From: Aplectana chamaeleonis
Lineage: Eukaryota; Nematoda; Chromadorea; Rhabditida; Cosmocercidae
Assembly (NCBI GenBank): GCA_029168955.1
Contig: JAPDOI010001926.1
Coordinates: 58,769 to 122,768 of the forward strand
DNA: 64,000 nt
Reading direction: 5' to 3'
Numbering within the stretch: position 1 is the stretch's first letter; each line of letters opens with the position of its first letter. A program made the position numbers and the translations under genes. Below are positions 47,346 through 57,900 of this stretch, piece after piece. The notes beneath the pieces were generated by a model. It saw only the letters and a list, made by a program, of their open reading frames with translations. It ran no database searches and was not told the DNA's origin.

Positions 47346-48059
47346 TAGGGTGGAGATGGAGAATTTCAGCATTCCTGAGCAAATTTTTCTCTTTTTGTAC
47401 AGTTTTTCGGATCATAATCTCCATTCCAGAGAAAAATGATTTTTTTTCATCATTGCAGCTATGTTACAATTTTCCAGCAAGAAAAACTTTTATAAGATAG
47501 ATTTTCCGGTTTATTCACCACACTTGATTTTAGTTCCAAGAATTGATGTTCTGATTTCCTTCGTTTTTCTTTTTTTTTGCTGTTTCAACAGAATGGAATG
47601 TTTTTTGTAGTCAGAATCCAAGACAAACCGCATTAGAAAATGGTGCATTTGTAGCTTATCGTGGGTCTAGGGTTGGGCTGCTTATCATGCTCCAATCGTA
47701 TCGCGTCAAGAGCGCGACCTTCGGTGGTTATTCGCATTTTATTCTCTTACCTACAGACGTGACGGCTTTTTTTCCAAAAAAAAACCGAGCTCCTGAAAAT
47801 TGATAGTCTTGAATTCCGTCCATCGCTAACTCCATGAACTATGAAAATATATTTTTCAAAAATATTTTTTCTTAACAATGAAAAAGTACTAGAATACGAT
47901 GGAGAAGAAGAAATGCATTTCATATTATCATGATCTCCCCTGCATCACGATATGCAGCTCAAAGAACAAAAACAGCTGCATATAAATCTTTAAAAATAGA
48001 GGACGCGCAAGCGACACCATCACTCCGCACTTGCAGACAACATTTCATTCAACGCGAAG

Positions 48060-48190
48060 CAACATCTTCGGCGCGGGGAGTCTCCCGGCGGGAAGAGTGA
48101 GGGGTCCCCCTTTATGCATCGCGGGGCTTCCCCGTTCTCCCCGCCGGGAAACTTCCCGAGTGGGGACGGGGGCTCCCATCCTCTCCCGCT
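48060..48190. other. GC-rich island 2
   Basis: Contains CTCCCGGCGGGAAG and CCCCGCCGGGAAACTTCCC palindromic blocks, and the TATGCA with GGGGCTCCC pattern seen in island 1. The two may be diverged copies of one element. Confidence 0.5.
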
Positions 48191-48425
48191 GCGGGCGATA
48201 TGCTTACGGCACTCGATGTGTTGCGAGACAGATGGAAGAAACGAGTAAATACTCTCAGCCGATACTCCGTGTTTCCGAAGAATTCCTGTTTAATAGGAGG
48301 AAATCTTTCGTCAACATTAGGTGATCAAGCCGCCGAAAACGCCGGAAAACGGGGAGCTAAGGGATCTGTTAGGCGGTCGCACATGCTCTCTGGCAAACAC
48401 GGTAGCAATGTCAGGCCTGCGCCTG

Positions 48426-48741
48426 TTAACTATTTCGAGCTCTCACGGTTGTTCTCTTCACGGTTTTCTGATAATTTAGTTTTTTTTCTTGTGCACATAT
48501 ATTGAAAAGGTGTGGCATTGAACGCAGCTGACTCAACCGTAGATCATACTCGAGGGAGCTCTTTTTTAGGTTATCCTTTATGCAGTCCACTTCCAAACCA
48601 CTGCTGTGAAACCGATTTTGTCTATAGGCTGAGTGCCTCAACGACCTCATGTTATCCTGGACACCCACTATGCGCACACGCGAGTCGGACAATGTGTCAA
48701 GATGCTCCAGCTTTCCAAGATTGCATTTAGTGCAGGCTATC
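48426..48741 (-). CDS. Possible minus-strand exon, leucine-rich
   Basis: After a TCTAG acceptor on the minus strand, 104 codons are open to a stop near 48426. The first part (NLGKLEHLDTL) and a later LRLSQLRSMPHLFN stretch have leucine spacing resembling leucine-rich repeats. The plus-strand frame over the same bases is cysteine/proline-rich and looks less like protein. No partner exon was found, so this may be a relic. Confidence 0.25.
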
Positions 48742-48952
48742 TAGATATCTATGGTTACTCAACGTTTTCTGCTAGCTGGATCATACATTTCAGGCATGTG
48801 AGCCAGTGAAGGCGATCAAAAATTACACTCACCGGCTGACGGACAAGTACCAAAAAAGGCCGACCTGATACCAATTTCAAAAGGAATCGTGGAAACCCCC
48901 ATAGGTGGGTTCAATCGAGATCCATGTCTTTTCAAAAATCTGAATTTATGAA

Positions 48953-49373
48953 ATGATCATAACTACTTCTGATTGCTGCCCGGACGCGCTCGGAATAGGT
49001 AACAGAGAATTCAACAGGTCCCTGCAAGAGGTCATGCAGGAAAACAACATGTAATGGGTTCATTCTAGCGTTTAGTTTTGAACTTTTCTGCTGTGTCAAC
49101 GTACTCTTTTTCAGGTTCTGGAAGACTCTGGGCTTTGATGAAGAGAGTCGAAAAACCTTCAACGACATAACGAAGGCCAGGGCGGACTGTGGTTTGGCGG
49201 GCTCTGGTGCGTACAATGCGAGCCACGCTTTTATACGTTTAGTTAATGTTTGTTTACGTTAGGGGTCAGCAAAAGTTTATTCCTGCTTTTCAGATCAGAT
49301 GCGCGACTATATGTGGAAAAAAATAGCATGCTGGTCCCACAAAAGTGCGCTTTATCTCAAAATACTACTCTAG
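48953..49373 (+). CDS. Small three-exon gene model of unknown function
   Basis: Exons 48953-49050, 49115-49206 and 49294-49373 join in phase (split codons AT/G and G/AT) to an 89-residue protein ending in TAG at 49371-49373. Introns are 64 and 87 bp with GT ends; both acceptors are TTTTCAG-like, typical of nematodes. The middle is polar (NREFNRSLQEVMQ, FDEESRKTFNDITKARADC) and the C-terminus is Trp/Lys/Leu-rich. I recognise no family. The start ATG is weakly supported, and an upstream exon ending at 48867 (after TTTCAG at about 48792) may belong to this gene or a neighbour. Confidence 0.4.
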
Positions 49374-49379
49374 TAGTTG

Positions 49380-50425
49380 GTTTTAGATTGTTCTATGTGA
49401 CGTTTTTTTTTAGAAACCAGTCATCAGCGATGTGGACTCTGAGAGTTTTGGGCGAGAATTAGCCCACAAGGCTCCGCATTGGCTCCTGGTGGGCTATTTT
49501 CCGGCTACTTTTCGGCTTTTCATGAAACGGATAAATAGCCGAGAGATACCCGAAATATACCTGAGAAATAACGAGAAGTAACCTTGACGCAACCGTCGCC
49601 GGCTCGCTGAGCCGCCACCATCCAGGGCAGCTGGAGAGCATGATTTCTTGGTGATTTCGCTGCGAGCATTATTTGGCGGCTATTCTGCGGCGAGTATTAT
49701 TTAGCGGCTATTTATCGGCTTTTTAGCGGCAAGTGTCATTTGGCGACTATTTTGGGGATATTACGCGGCAAACAGACATTTTGCGGCTAAGGCCCTAACT
49801 CTCAGAGGATGCGCCCCGTCTTTCCTTGTCGTCGATGGAGTAACTGGCACCCCAGCCTAGACTCGATTCGATCGGACGTTGAAAATATTCTGTTCTGTGA
49901 GAGCGAGAGAACAAATGTTATATTTTTTGACTTCTTCTGTTTATCTTGTTATGCCTTATCGTTTGTTGGTTTTATTCCCTTTTATCTGCCTACGATTCAA
50001 TAAAGGTGTTTTATATTTACTCTATCGCCCTTTTCTTGCCCAGTGTCATTTCGTTGGGCTGTTCGTCATTCGGAATCTCGGTGACTGAACTATCTCAACT
50101 CATGGTAACTCAAACTCAACTCCATTAGGCATTCTATACCCTGTGGTATCTCATACATTTTTTCTGTTGTAGTCTCATGATGTAGATGTAGGTCGAAGTA
50201 TAGTCCTTGTTGTCTTCTCGAAACACTGCTACATATCCTTCTGTATCTCAAGATCACGATCATCATGAAGTTGTCTCCAACGACTTGTTAAATACACGTT
50301 TGACCCCTACTGTGTCTGCGCAATATCGAGCAATAAATTTGCATTTGATAGTAGCCCCAGCCGCGAAGCGGCTGGGTAGGTTTGGTTTCGCCCAGGCCAT
50401 TAAGAATTCATTAAGAATTTCATAA
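49380..50425. other. Stretch without recognised gene
   Basis: 49655-49800 has scattered GCGGCTATT-like and CGGCTATTT words, a cryptic short repeat. The rest is plain AT-rich sequence. Confidence 0.4.
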
Positions 50426-50429
50426 AGTA

Positions 50430-51681
50430 CTAGGCCGTCCAATAATTCCTGTCCGAAAATTTTCAAAATTCTATAATTTTCTTTAGAAGTGATATAATAT
50501 CAGGCAAGTGTAAGAACCTTCTAGAAGGTTCTCCAAAGTTCTACGCTAGGGGTATATAAGGCGCAGTCGCCGCGTCTAGCTACCAGTAAAAGCTAAAATG
50601 GACCAAGGTCGAATTTGTACGTTCGTGTACTACGAGTGGCTGCTGGGCAACGACACGGGCACCGCGGTCGCCAACATCTGCAGAGCGTGCAAGGAGGATG
50701 CAGTGTCCCAACACACAGTCAGCCGCTGGTTTAATCGTTTCGAGAGCGGTCACACGAGCCTCGAGGACAGGGAGCACAGCGGGAGGCCTTCCACGGTGGA
50801 TGATGACGAAGTCCGTCGCTGTATCAAGGAGAAGCCGGAAGCCACCACCCGTGAACTGGCAACGACGCTCGGCTGCAACGAGTCCACCATCTACAATCTA
50901 CTCAACGTACTCGGCTACCACAAAGCTCTGGCCCGTTGGATCCCCCACCGTCTGACGGACGCCAACAATTAGAGCCTCGTGGCCGTCTGCCAGTCCCTCC
51001 TCCTTCGTCCGCATCGCAAGGAGCTTCTCGAGGACCTGGTCACTGGGGATAAGAGCTGGGTCCTCTACGACAACGGCGCCCGTCGCGCCGTCTGGATCCC
51101 GCGCGGAGAAGAGCCGCCGACGACGCCGAAAGCCTACCTGCACCCGCTGAAGATCATGCTCTGCTGCTGGTGGGACACCAAGGGCATGCTGTACTTCGAG
51201 CTGCTTTCGCAAGGCAGGACGGTCACCGCCTCAATCTACACCAATCAGCTCGGAAAACTAGTCGCCGCCATCCGAGAAAAGCGTCCCCGACGGGCCTCGG
51301 TCTACCTGCTGCACGACAACGCGCGCCCCCACGTGGCGAAGGAGACCCAGCAGAAGTTGGCGACGCTCGGCTGGGAAACGGTTGCCTATCCGCCGTATTT
51401 CCCGGACCTCGCCCCCTCCGACTACCACTTGTTCCGCCCGCTGAAGCACCATTTGGCCGGAAGAAAATTCACCAACTACGACAACCTCAAATCCGACATC
51501 GCGGACTTCTTCGAGTCGCAGCCCCCGGAGTTCTGGGCGAAGGGCATCGGCGACCTGCCCAATCGATGGGCCACTGTTGTGGATAACTGTGGTGATGATA
51601 TTGATCAGACTTGTTTTTCAATAAAGTTGAAAGAAATTAAAAATGGTGAAATTTTCGGACAAGAATTATTGGACAACCTGG
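50430..51681 (+). mobile_element. Mariner transposon, bandit-like, copy 2 with intact promoter
   Basis: Bounded by TA at 50428-50429 and 51682-51683. Left end CTAGGCCGTCCAATAATTCC and right end GGACAACCTGG, with the TCCGAAAATTTTCA inner part of the inverted repeats. It is 1252 bp and retains the 5' leader lost from copy 1. Confidence 0.9.
50513..50559 (+). promoter_or_regulatory. Heat-shock-element-like palindrome and TATA box of mariner copy 2
   Basis: AGAACCTTCTAGAAGGTTCT (50513-50532) holds GAA and TTC pentamer cores alternating at exact 5-bp spacing four times, with a further in-phase TTC at 50539-50541. TATATAA follows at 50553-50559 and the transposase ATG at 50598. Alternating nGAAn units define heat-shock elements. 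Function here is inferred from sequence only. Confidence 0.6.
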
Positions 51682-51761
51682 TAGTTAATAAAACCTCAAA
51701 AATAATGTTTTCGCAGATTTCCCTGCGTATAAAAGTGGACGAATTAGGAGAGAACTGCTGA
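50598..51761 (+). pseudogene. Mariner transposase (DD34D), in-frame stop, copy 2
   Basis: Almost identical to copy 1: a 124-codon DNA-binding half ending WIPHRLTDANN, then TAG (50970-50972), then the same frame with TGDKSW, LLHDNARPH and PDLAPSDYH catalytic blocks. It keeps the Asp of the DLAPSDY motif that copy 1 has lost. The natural terminator is changed here, so the frame runs through the right inverted repeat to 51761. Read-through of the TAG would give an otherwise complete catalytic core. The identical stop in both copies points to a shared parent. Confidence 0.9.
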
Positions 51762-51984
51762 TAAAATTTGGGCCAAATCGGTTCACAAATAACAAATTTG
51801 TGAGCCCAAAAGATTGAGAAATCTTCATGGTGCGCGCCATAGGCCGTGGCCCGTGGGCCGTCACGCTTTTCATTCCTCACTGCCTCAGTAATAGCCAGTG
51901 ACAATGGTCTCAGGCGATCACTTTCGCAGGCAGGTAAGTTGGTAAGGGGTACGTAGGATGGCAGTAAACCATTCTTAGGTGAGG

Positions 51985-52245
51985 GGGATTCAGACGACGT
52001 CATCAGGACGTCGATGAAAGTGCTTAGGGCTTCAGATGACGTCATCAGGACCTCGCGGAACATGCTTATGGCTCCAGATGACGTCACCAGAACGTCGTGG
52101 AAAGTGCACAGGGCTTCAGATGACGTCATCAAGGCGTCGTGGAAAACGCATACGGCTTCAAATGACGTCATGAGGACGTCGTGGAAAAAGCACAGGGCTT
52201 CTATTTACGTCATTGAGACGTCGCGAAAAGTACATGGGACGAAAC
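51985..52245. repeat. 42-bp minisatellite with CRE palindromes
   Basis: Six units of 42 bp containing TCAGATGACGTCATCAGGAC and GTCGTGGAAAGTGCACAGGG. The octamer TGACGTCA sits at 52037, 52079, 52121 and 52163, exactly 42 bp apart, with one-base variants at 51995 and 52205. The 14-residue repeats on the minus strand reflect the period, not a gene. Confidence 0.9.
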
Positions 52246-52269
52246 TGAATGTGTGGGTATAGAACAAAG

Positions 52270-52960
52270 GGGGATGTTGTGCAGTATATCAGGAGACGCT
52301 CGCAGTACATCTCGCAAAGAGCGCAGCAGTTCAGGGACGCCGCAAAGGACATCAGGGAAACAAAACAGGACAAATCGGACAGTGGACATGTCCGGTAGAG
52401 ATTATCTGGAAAAGTGTGCAGGACACCCAGGAGAGTGAGCAGGAGTATGGGACCTGTTGCCGGTCGTCCGACATATTGTGCAGGACACCCCGGAGAGCGG
52501 GCTGGAGCCCGACACCCGTTGCTGGTCGTCTGGGAAATCGTGCAGGACACCCCGGAGAGTGAGCAGTAGTGCGAGACTAGTTGCTGGTCGTCCGGAATAT
52601 CGTGCAGGACACCCCGAAGAGTGAACAGGAGTACGGGACCCGTTGCTGGTCGTCCGGGATATCGTGCGGGACACCCCGAAGAGTGAGCAGGAGTACGGGA
52701 CCCGTTGCTGGTCGTCCGGGATATTGTGCAGGACACCCCGGATAGTGAGCAGAATTCCGTGACCCGTTACTGGTCATCCGGGATATTGTGCAGGACACCC
52801 CTGAGAGCGAACAGGAGCCCGTGACCCGTTACTGGTCGTCCGGGAAACCGTGCAGAACACCCCGGAGAATGAGCGGAATTCCTGGACCCGTTGATGGTCA
52901 TGCGGTGGACTGCGCAAGACACTGCGGACAGTGAGCAGGAGTCCTGGACCCTTTCTTGTT
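52270..52960. repeat. About 61-bp minisatellite
   Basis: About nine well-conserved units of 61-62 bp from 52420, with degenerate units upstream, containing GTGCAGGACACCCCGGAGAG and CCCGTTGCTGGTCGTCCGGG. The GTGCAGGACA core is shared with the 21-bp repeat at 15.1 kb. Confidence 0.9.
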
Positions 52961-52964
52961 TCCA

Positions 52965-54950
52965 CATCGCTAGTCTTCAGTTCTCCTAACGCTTTTTCAC
53001 CAGCCGCTCAACCATCTCTCATAGGAATGGTACGCGCTTATCATATGCAACTAGGGCAGATCCGCAGCCAGAGATCGTCCTTGTCTCTCAAATAGGAAGC
53101 CGCGTATAGCGATCGGAAGCGAAATCATTCGATCGATAGCCATCTTTTCTTCGTAATCCAGCGCGCAAATTTTCCATTCCAAGCAGCGTGGTTTCTACCA
53201 GCTTAAATAACAGGCCATAAAATAGTTCCGTAAGTAGGGCGCTAAACGCGACACAATAGGACGTCAACAGCTGGAAAACAGGTCTCAAGCGGACTAAACG
53301 AGCCATAAAAATTTCCAACAGGGAGCGGTTAATGATATGACAACCTATCGACCTGTTACTTGCACACTCCAGGTGTGAAGCGCTGATAAGATCTTATTCT
53401 TCTTCCATATCATCTCGATGACTTGAATACGTTGCAACTATGATATGTTGAATCAGTCAAAGGCCCGATACCTTTTTTGAAAATCTCAAAGCCTCGCAAA
53501 CACGTGCGCATTGAGTTTCGATGCGGTGCATTTCCCTTTAATTTATTGAAAAAGATAAACTAACTGTTGAAAGTGGCTGAATCTAAATGCATAAGTTTTT
53601 TTTCAGCGGGATGAAATCAATAAATCAAGTCTAAGAGCAAGAAACCTCAAAGCGATTCATGTAGCCCAAAAAAATGGAGTGAACCTAACATTTTGATTCG
53701 CGCTAATTTTTTTCTTGTTTCAATCAGTCACGTCCTTCAGGAGAAGGCCCATAGCCAAGCGAAACCAGTCAAAAATAGCCATAGCTTGTTTTACATCCGT
53801 AGTATAAACTGGAGTTCGGATCGACAGCCCTGTGGAAAGGAATAAAGGCTCAAAGTAGGGCGCTCATTGTTATGGGTAGCCAACCTTGGTTGTTGGTGAG
53901 AGAGGGGTCGCGACATCAGTGGGGTCCTTGACCATGGCTTGGAGTCACTTCATTCAAGACGCTTCGTCTCGGGAATTTTCTTTTGTTTCCAAATTCGCCT
54001 TCGTACTTTCACTTTCGAGAAACTCGTTTGACTTCAACTTCAAACGTACTAGATACAGTGATTATTGCAGTGTTGCCATTTTAATGTAAATCATCTCGTC
54101 ATCATTCCCAGAAGAAATCACACTTCTCTAAATTGTTTTTTCAGAGAAGGCGACGCGTTGCCACTTTAACCTTTTCTATTCTCGATTGTATTTATGCCTT
54201 CGCGAAACAGCCGGCCGATCAGACTACGCACGCGCTTTGTTCGAAGGAGCCGTTGATAAAGGCGCCGACGCTATCGCTACTACTCAAACATTACTTTTTT
54301 GCCGATGATCGAACATTTTTTGCAACTTTCCCGCCTAAATAACTCACGTATGCAGACAGTATTTAATACGCCCCAAAATACTTTGGATCAAACGTTATTA
54401 TTTGCTGTGCTGTGCTTGACGGGTGACCTCACAAGAGCTTAGATTACAAGACTTTGAAACAGACCTGAGAGGTCATTTGAGTCCATCAAATCCACATACT
54501 ATGGTATCGTTACGTGTATATCTATAAGCTTATTTTCAGATATTGAATTTTTTGTAGTCCTATTCATTTATCCTCCCCATGTCTCACAAGTACATATTCT
54601 ATAAAGGTTTCAACAATTGTTCCAATAATTGTCATATTGTAGAAAAATGGTAGTGAGAGGCGTTCTCTTTTAACGAATGCCTATGACATATTCTGAACAT
54701 GACTTTTTTGCCTACCTCATTTTTGTTACAATTATATCCTCATAATCCTATGGAGTCGCAAAAACAGTTTAGTTTGAAATTGGTGGCCATCGTCACTCCC
54801 TGTCACTTCACTGATATGTTTTTACATGAAATGCAATTCAGTGATATACGATATACCAAATCATATTCACGTAAATATGAGCTCAATTACGAACGAGTCG
54901 ATTTAGCATTTGGTGTGTGTGAGCCAGTGCATTCAAAAGCAATACTTTTT
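52965..54950. other. Region upstream of the S1P lyase gene
   Basis: No firm gene. A 66-codon frame after TTTTTTCAG at 54146-54342 (+), ending in TAA, could be a terminal exon of an unknown gene. It has basic, leucine-rich composition and no recognised motif. The promoter of the lyase gene should lie in the last few hundred bases, but I see no clear element. Confidence 0.3.
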
Positions 54951-54953
54951 CAG
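54941..54953 (+). promoter_or_regulatory. Probable spliced-leader acceptor of the S1P lyase gene
   Basis: A TACTTTTTCAG acceptor ends at 54953, leaving only CAAACA before the ATG at 54960. Such a short leader after a strong acceptor is the usual picture for SL1 trans-splicing in nematodes. Confidence 0.5.
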
Positions 54954-54959
54954 CAAACA

Positions 54960-57900
54960 ATGGATCTAGCCACCGATTTCTTCGTTCATGCTCACGAAAA
55001 TCTCACAAAATCACTCCAATCCATAAATCCAGTGCTGCTGACATCAGCTACTATCGTTTCTACCTATACATTTGTGCACTTATGGAATTTGCACAGAGAT
55101 GACATAGGTCTGTGCAACGCATATTTTATAAGATTTTCAATTACAACTCGATTTGCTGCCAAGATTTTTCTCTTTTCTCCTTGAACTTAAATTGAGTAGT
55201 CGATAATGAAGAACACAAACAGGGCTTCGGAGACGGCTGCTCACACATTTCTTCTCGGTTGTCAAACGCATTCCGTGGGTGAAGGCGAAAATAAACGTGA
55301 GCCTTATTGTCACTATCTTGCTCATACTGCATATTGGCGTCCATTGTTATTTGATTGTTTCATTTTTTTCTACGACATTTTTAGGAAGAAATTTCGAAAG
55401 TGAAGGAATCGCTTCATGAAACCATCCACGAACACGATGGCAATTCACCATTTCTCGATAGGATTCCAGCTGAACCTTTGCAAGCTGATGACTTGATAAA
55501 ACTAGTGGAGGAGTACACTAAACTGGGTAAGCTTCCAAGGGCCCCACAGCGATAGCTACGAAACGCGCGTCTCCCTTGGTCGGCTTGTTTGGATGCATGG
55601 CCTCATTGTTAGAAGAACGATTTCCTTAATATCTTAGGCTCTTGAACGAATAAGAGAGCAGGAAAGTAAAGGTATAACAAGTTTCGAAACTAGAACGAGT
55701 TACAGAAAATATAGTCCTCAAATCTTTGCTGCTCTTCAATTCAGTCAAAAATTGCTCTCAATAAGTTTCCGTTGCTCATGGCCTTCAGACTGCTTTCTTC
55801 AGAAGGCCCTCGCTATCTGGAAGGCCGAGTTTCTGGCGCGGTATTCAACGACGAAAAGGACATGGAAGAGATGCGAGTGTACTCTGAGGTGGATAATTTG
55901 AGTTCGTGGCTTGTTACTGCTTGCTAAAAACTTCAGACAATTCATACTGTTTTTTTTTGTTTTCCGTGCACTTGACAATAATTTTCATTCCGAGAAGGCT
56001 AGCTCATGCTGTGAGCAGGGACTATAACGTAGTTGAAATCTGCGTATATATTTATACTTTTACATAGAACTCTCTGATACATTTAGGCTCAAAGGCAGTG
56101 TTCACGATAATCTTCGATTTTGAGACTAGTTGCTGAATCGATTGTCCACCCCCCCCCCCCACGGGTACAACTGAAGTGACGAAGAAATTGTGAAAACGAA
56201 CCAGAAGGGCATGAAATTCTTTACTCCGACACCGCCTCTTTACTCTCACTGGACAACAGAATCGTTTGTGGAACCGTCGTTTTGAGATTCTCCACTCTCT
56301 GTTGCTCCGTTCTTTCCTTCGGCCCAAAACTAACACTGCTTTGCTTAAAATATTCTTCCATTCTCGATGAGACCAATTTTTCACCGGTGTCAACCACTGT
56401 GAACATATTCATCCGACCGGATAACTAGTCTAGGCCAGAAAATAATGTCACTGAAGGAAGACGTTTTAGTGCGTTTTTCGTCGTTTCTTCGTAATTTGGG
56501 TGACACTTGGGGGCCAACGCATTGTATCGAGTGGAAAACTTGGGAACGAAAATCATTCTGAACACTGCCTTCAAGTACTAATGTGTATCACACAAACTGT
56601 GAAGGACCGTTCCACAATTACTAATCACCAATTTTCATCTGAAACGGTGAGGCGCTATTCATACTACTCAACGCCAGCGCGGCACGCGCGTGCCGCGCTG
56701 GCGTGGCGTTTGTGTATGAATACTTTTCAAGCGCGTGCAGCGCTTGCGGAGACTATGAATACTCCAGCGGAGACGCGACGCTATGGCGGAGCGGTGAAGC
56801 TGGAATGAATGAGACGATCGATGAATAATATCAGTGTACTAAAACGCCAAGGCGTTCCGGGTGGCAGTATGAATACTGTAGCGGCGACGCCATGGCGGAG
56901 CGGGCGGAGCGTGCCGCGTGGGCGGGGCGTCAATCCATTCATACACAAATGCCACGCCAGCGCGGCACGCGCGTGCCGCGCTGGCGTTGAGTAGTTTGAA
57001 TAGCGCCTTAGTGAATCCAACCGTATACAGTAGTGGTGCAGTATATTTTTGGGCTCTCAAAAAAACTACAAGAAAATAATCGAAAATACAGGTATTCAAG
57101 AAGTTTGCATGGTCGAACCCTCTTTGGCCAAAACTCTTCCCTGGGGTTCGAAAGATGGAAGCTGAAGTCGTTCGCATGTGTTGCACACTAATGAATGCCG
57201 ACGAAGAAGGTTGCGGAACTGTAAGTGAGCATGAGCCGTTAGACAATCTTTGGAGCCAAAAGATTGTCATGACTATGCAGATGTCAACCGGTGGAACAAT
57301 TTCAATTCTTCTCGCATGTCTGGCTCACCGCAATCGTGCTCTCAAGAAAGGCGTCAAGTTCCCGGAAATGTGAGTTTTGACCGCATATTTTGTTGTTTCC
57401 TACCTAAAAGTCCCCTTTGAAATCCGGCGTCCAGCGATGAATCACTTTAGAAAAAACAACATGAACAGCGGCGGTTTCGTTCTTTCCAAATTATTTACAG
57501 GGTTATCCCAACATCCGCACATGCCGCCTTCACCAAAGCCGCCGAGGTTTTCCGAATACGCGCCGTTCGGGTGGCGGTCGATCCAGTTACCTTCAAAGTT
57601 GATATACGGAAAATGAAAGCGGCCATCACTAGCCGAACTTGCATGGTAAAGCATCATTTATATGTTCATCGGTCTAGTTGAAGAAATAAATAAAAGGGTA
57701 ATGAGAAATTTAGTTGAGGAGGTAATGAGTAAATTTTCAGCTCGTTGGTTCAGCACCAAATTTCCCCTTCGGCACTGTTGACGACATTCCCGCAATTGGG
57801 GAGCTCGGACTCACGGTAATATGTTTACCTTATGACATCTGGAGACATTTTCCATGTGGGTATGTGCACTTGCCGGTTCAAAGTGGAGTTCTGTTTGCCA

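Noticed and set aside
51605..52967. Repetitive proline/serine/cysteine-rich frames on the minus strand
   Set aside because: Produced by the 42-bp and about 61-bp minisatellites; different frames carry the same repeats.
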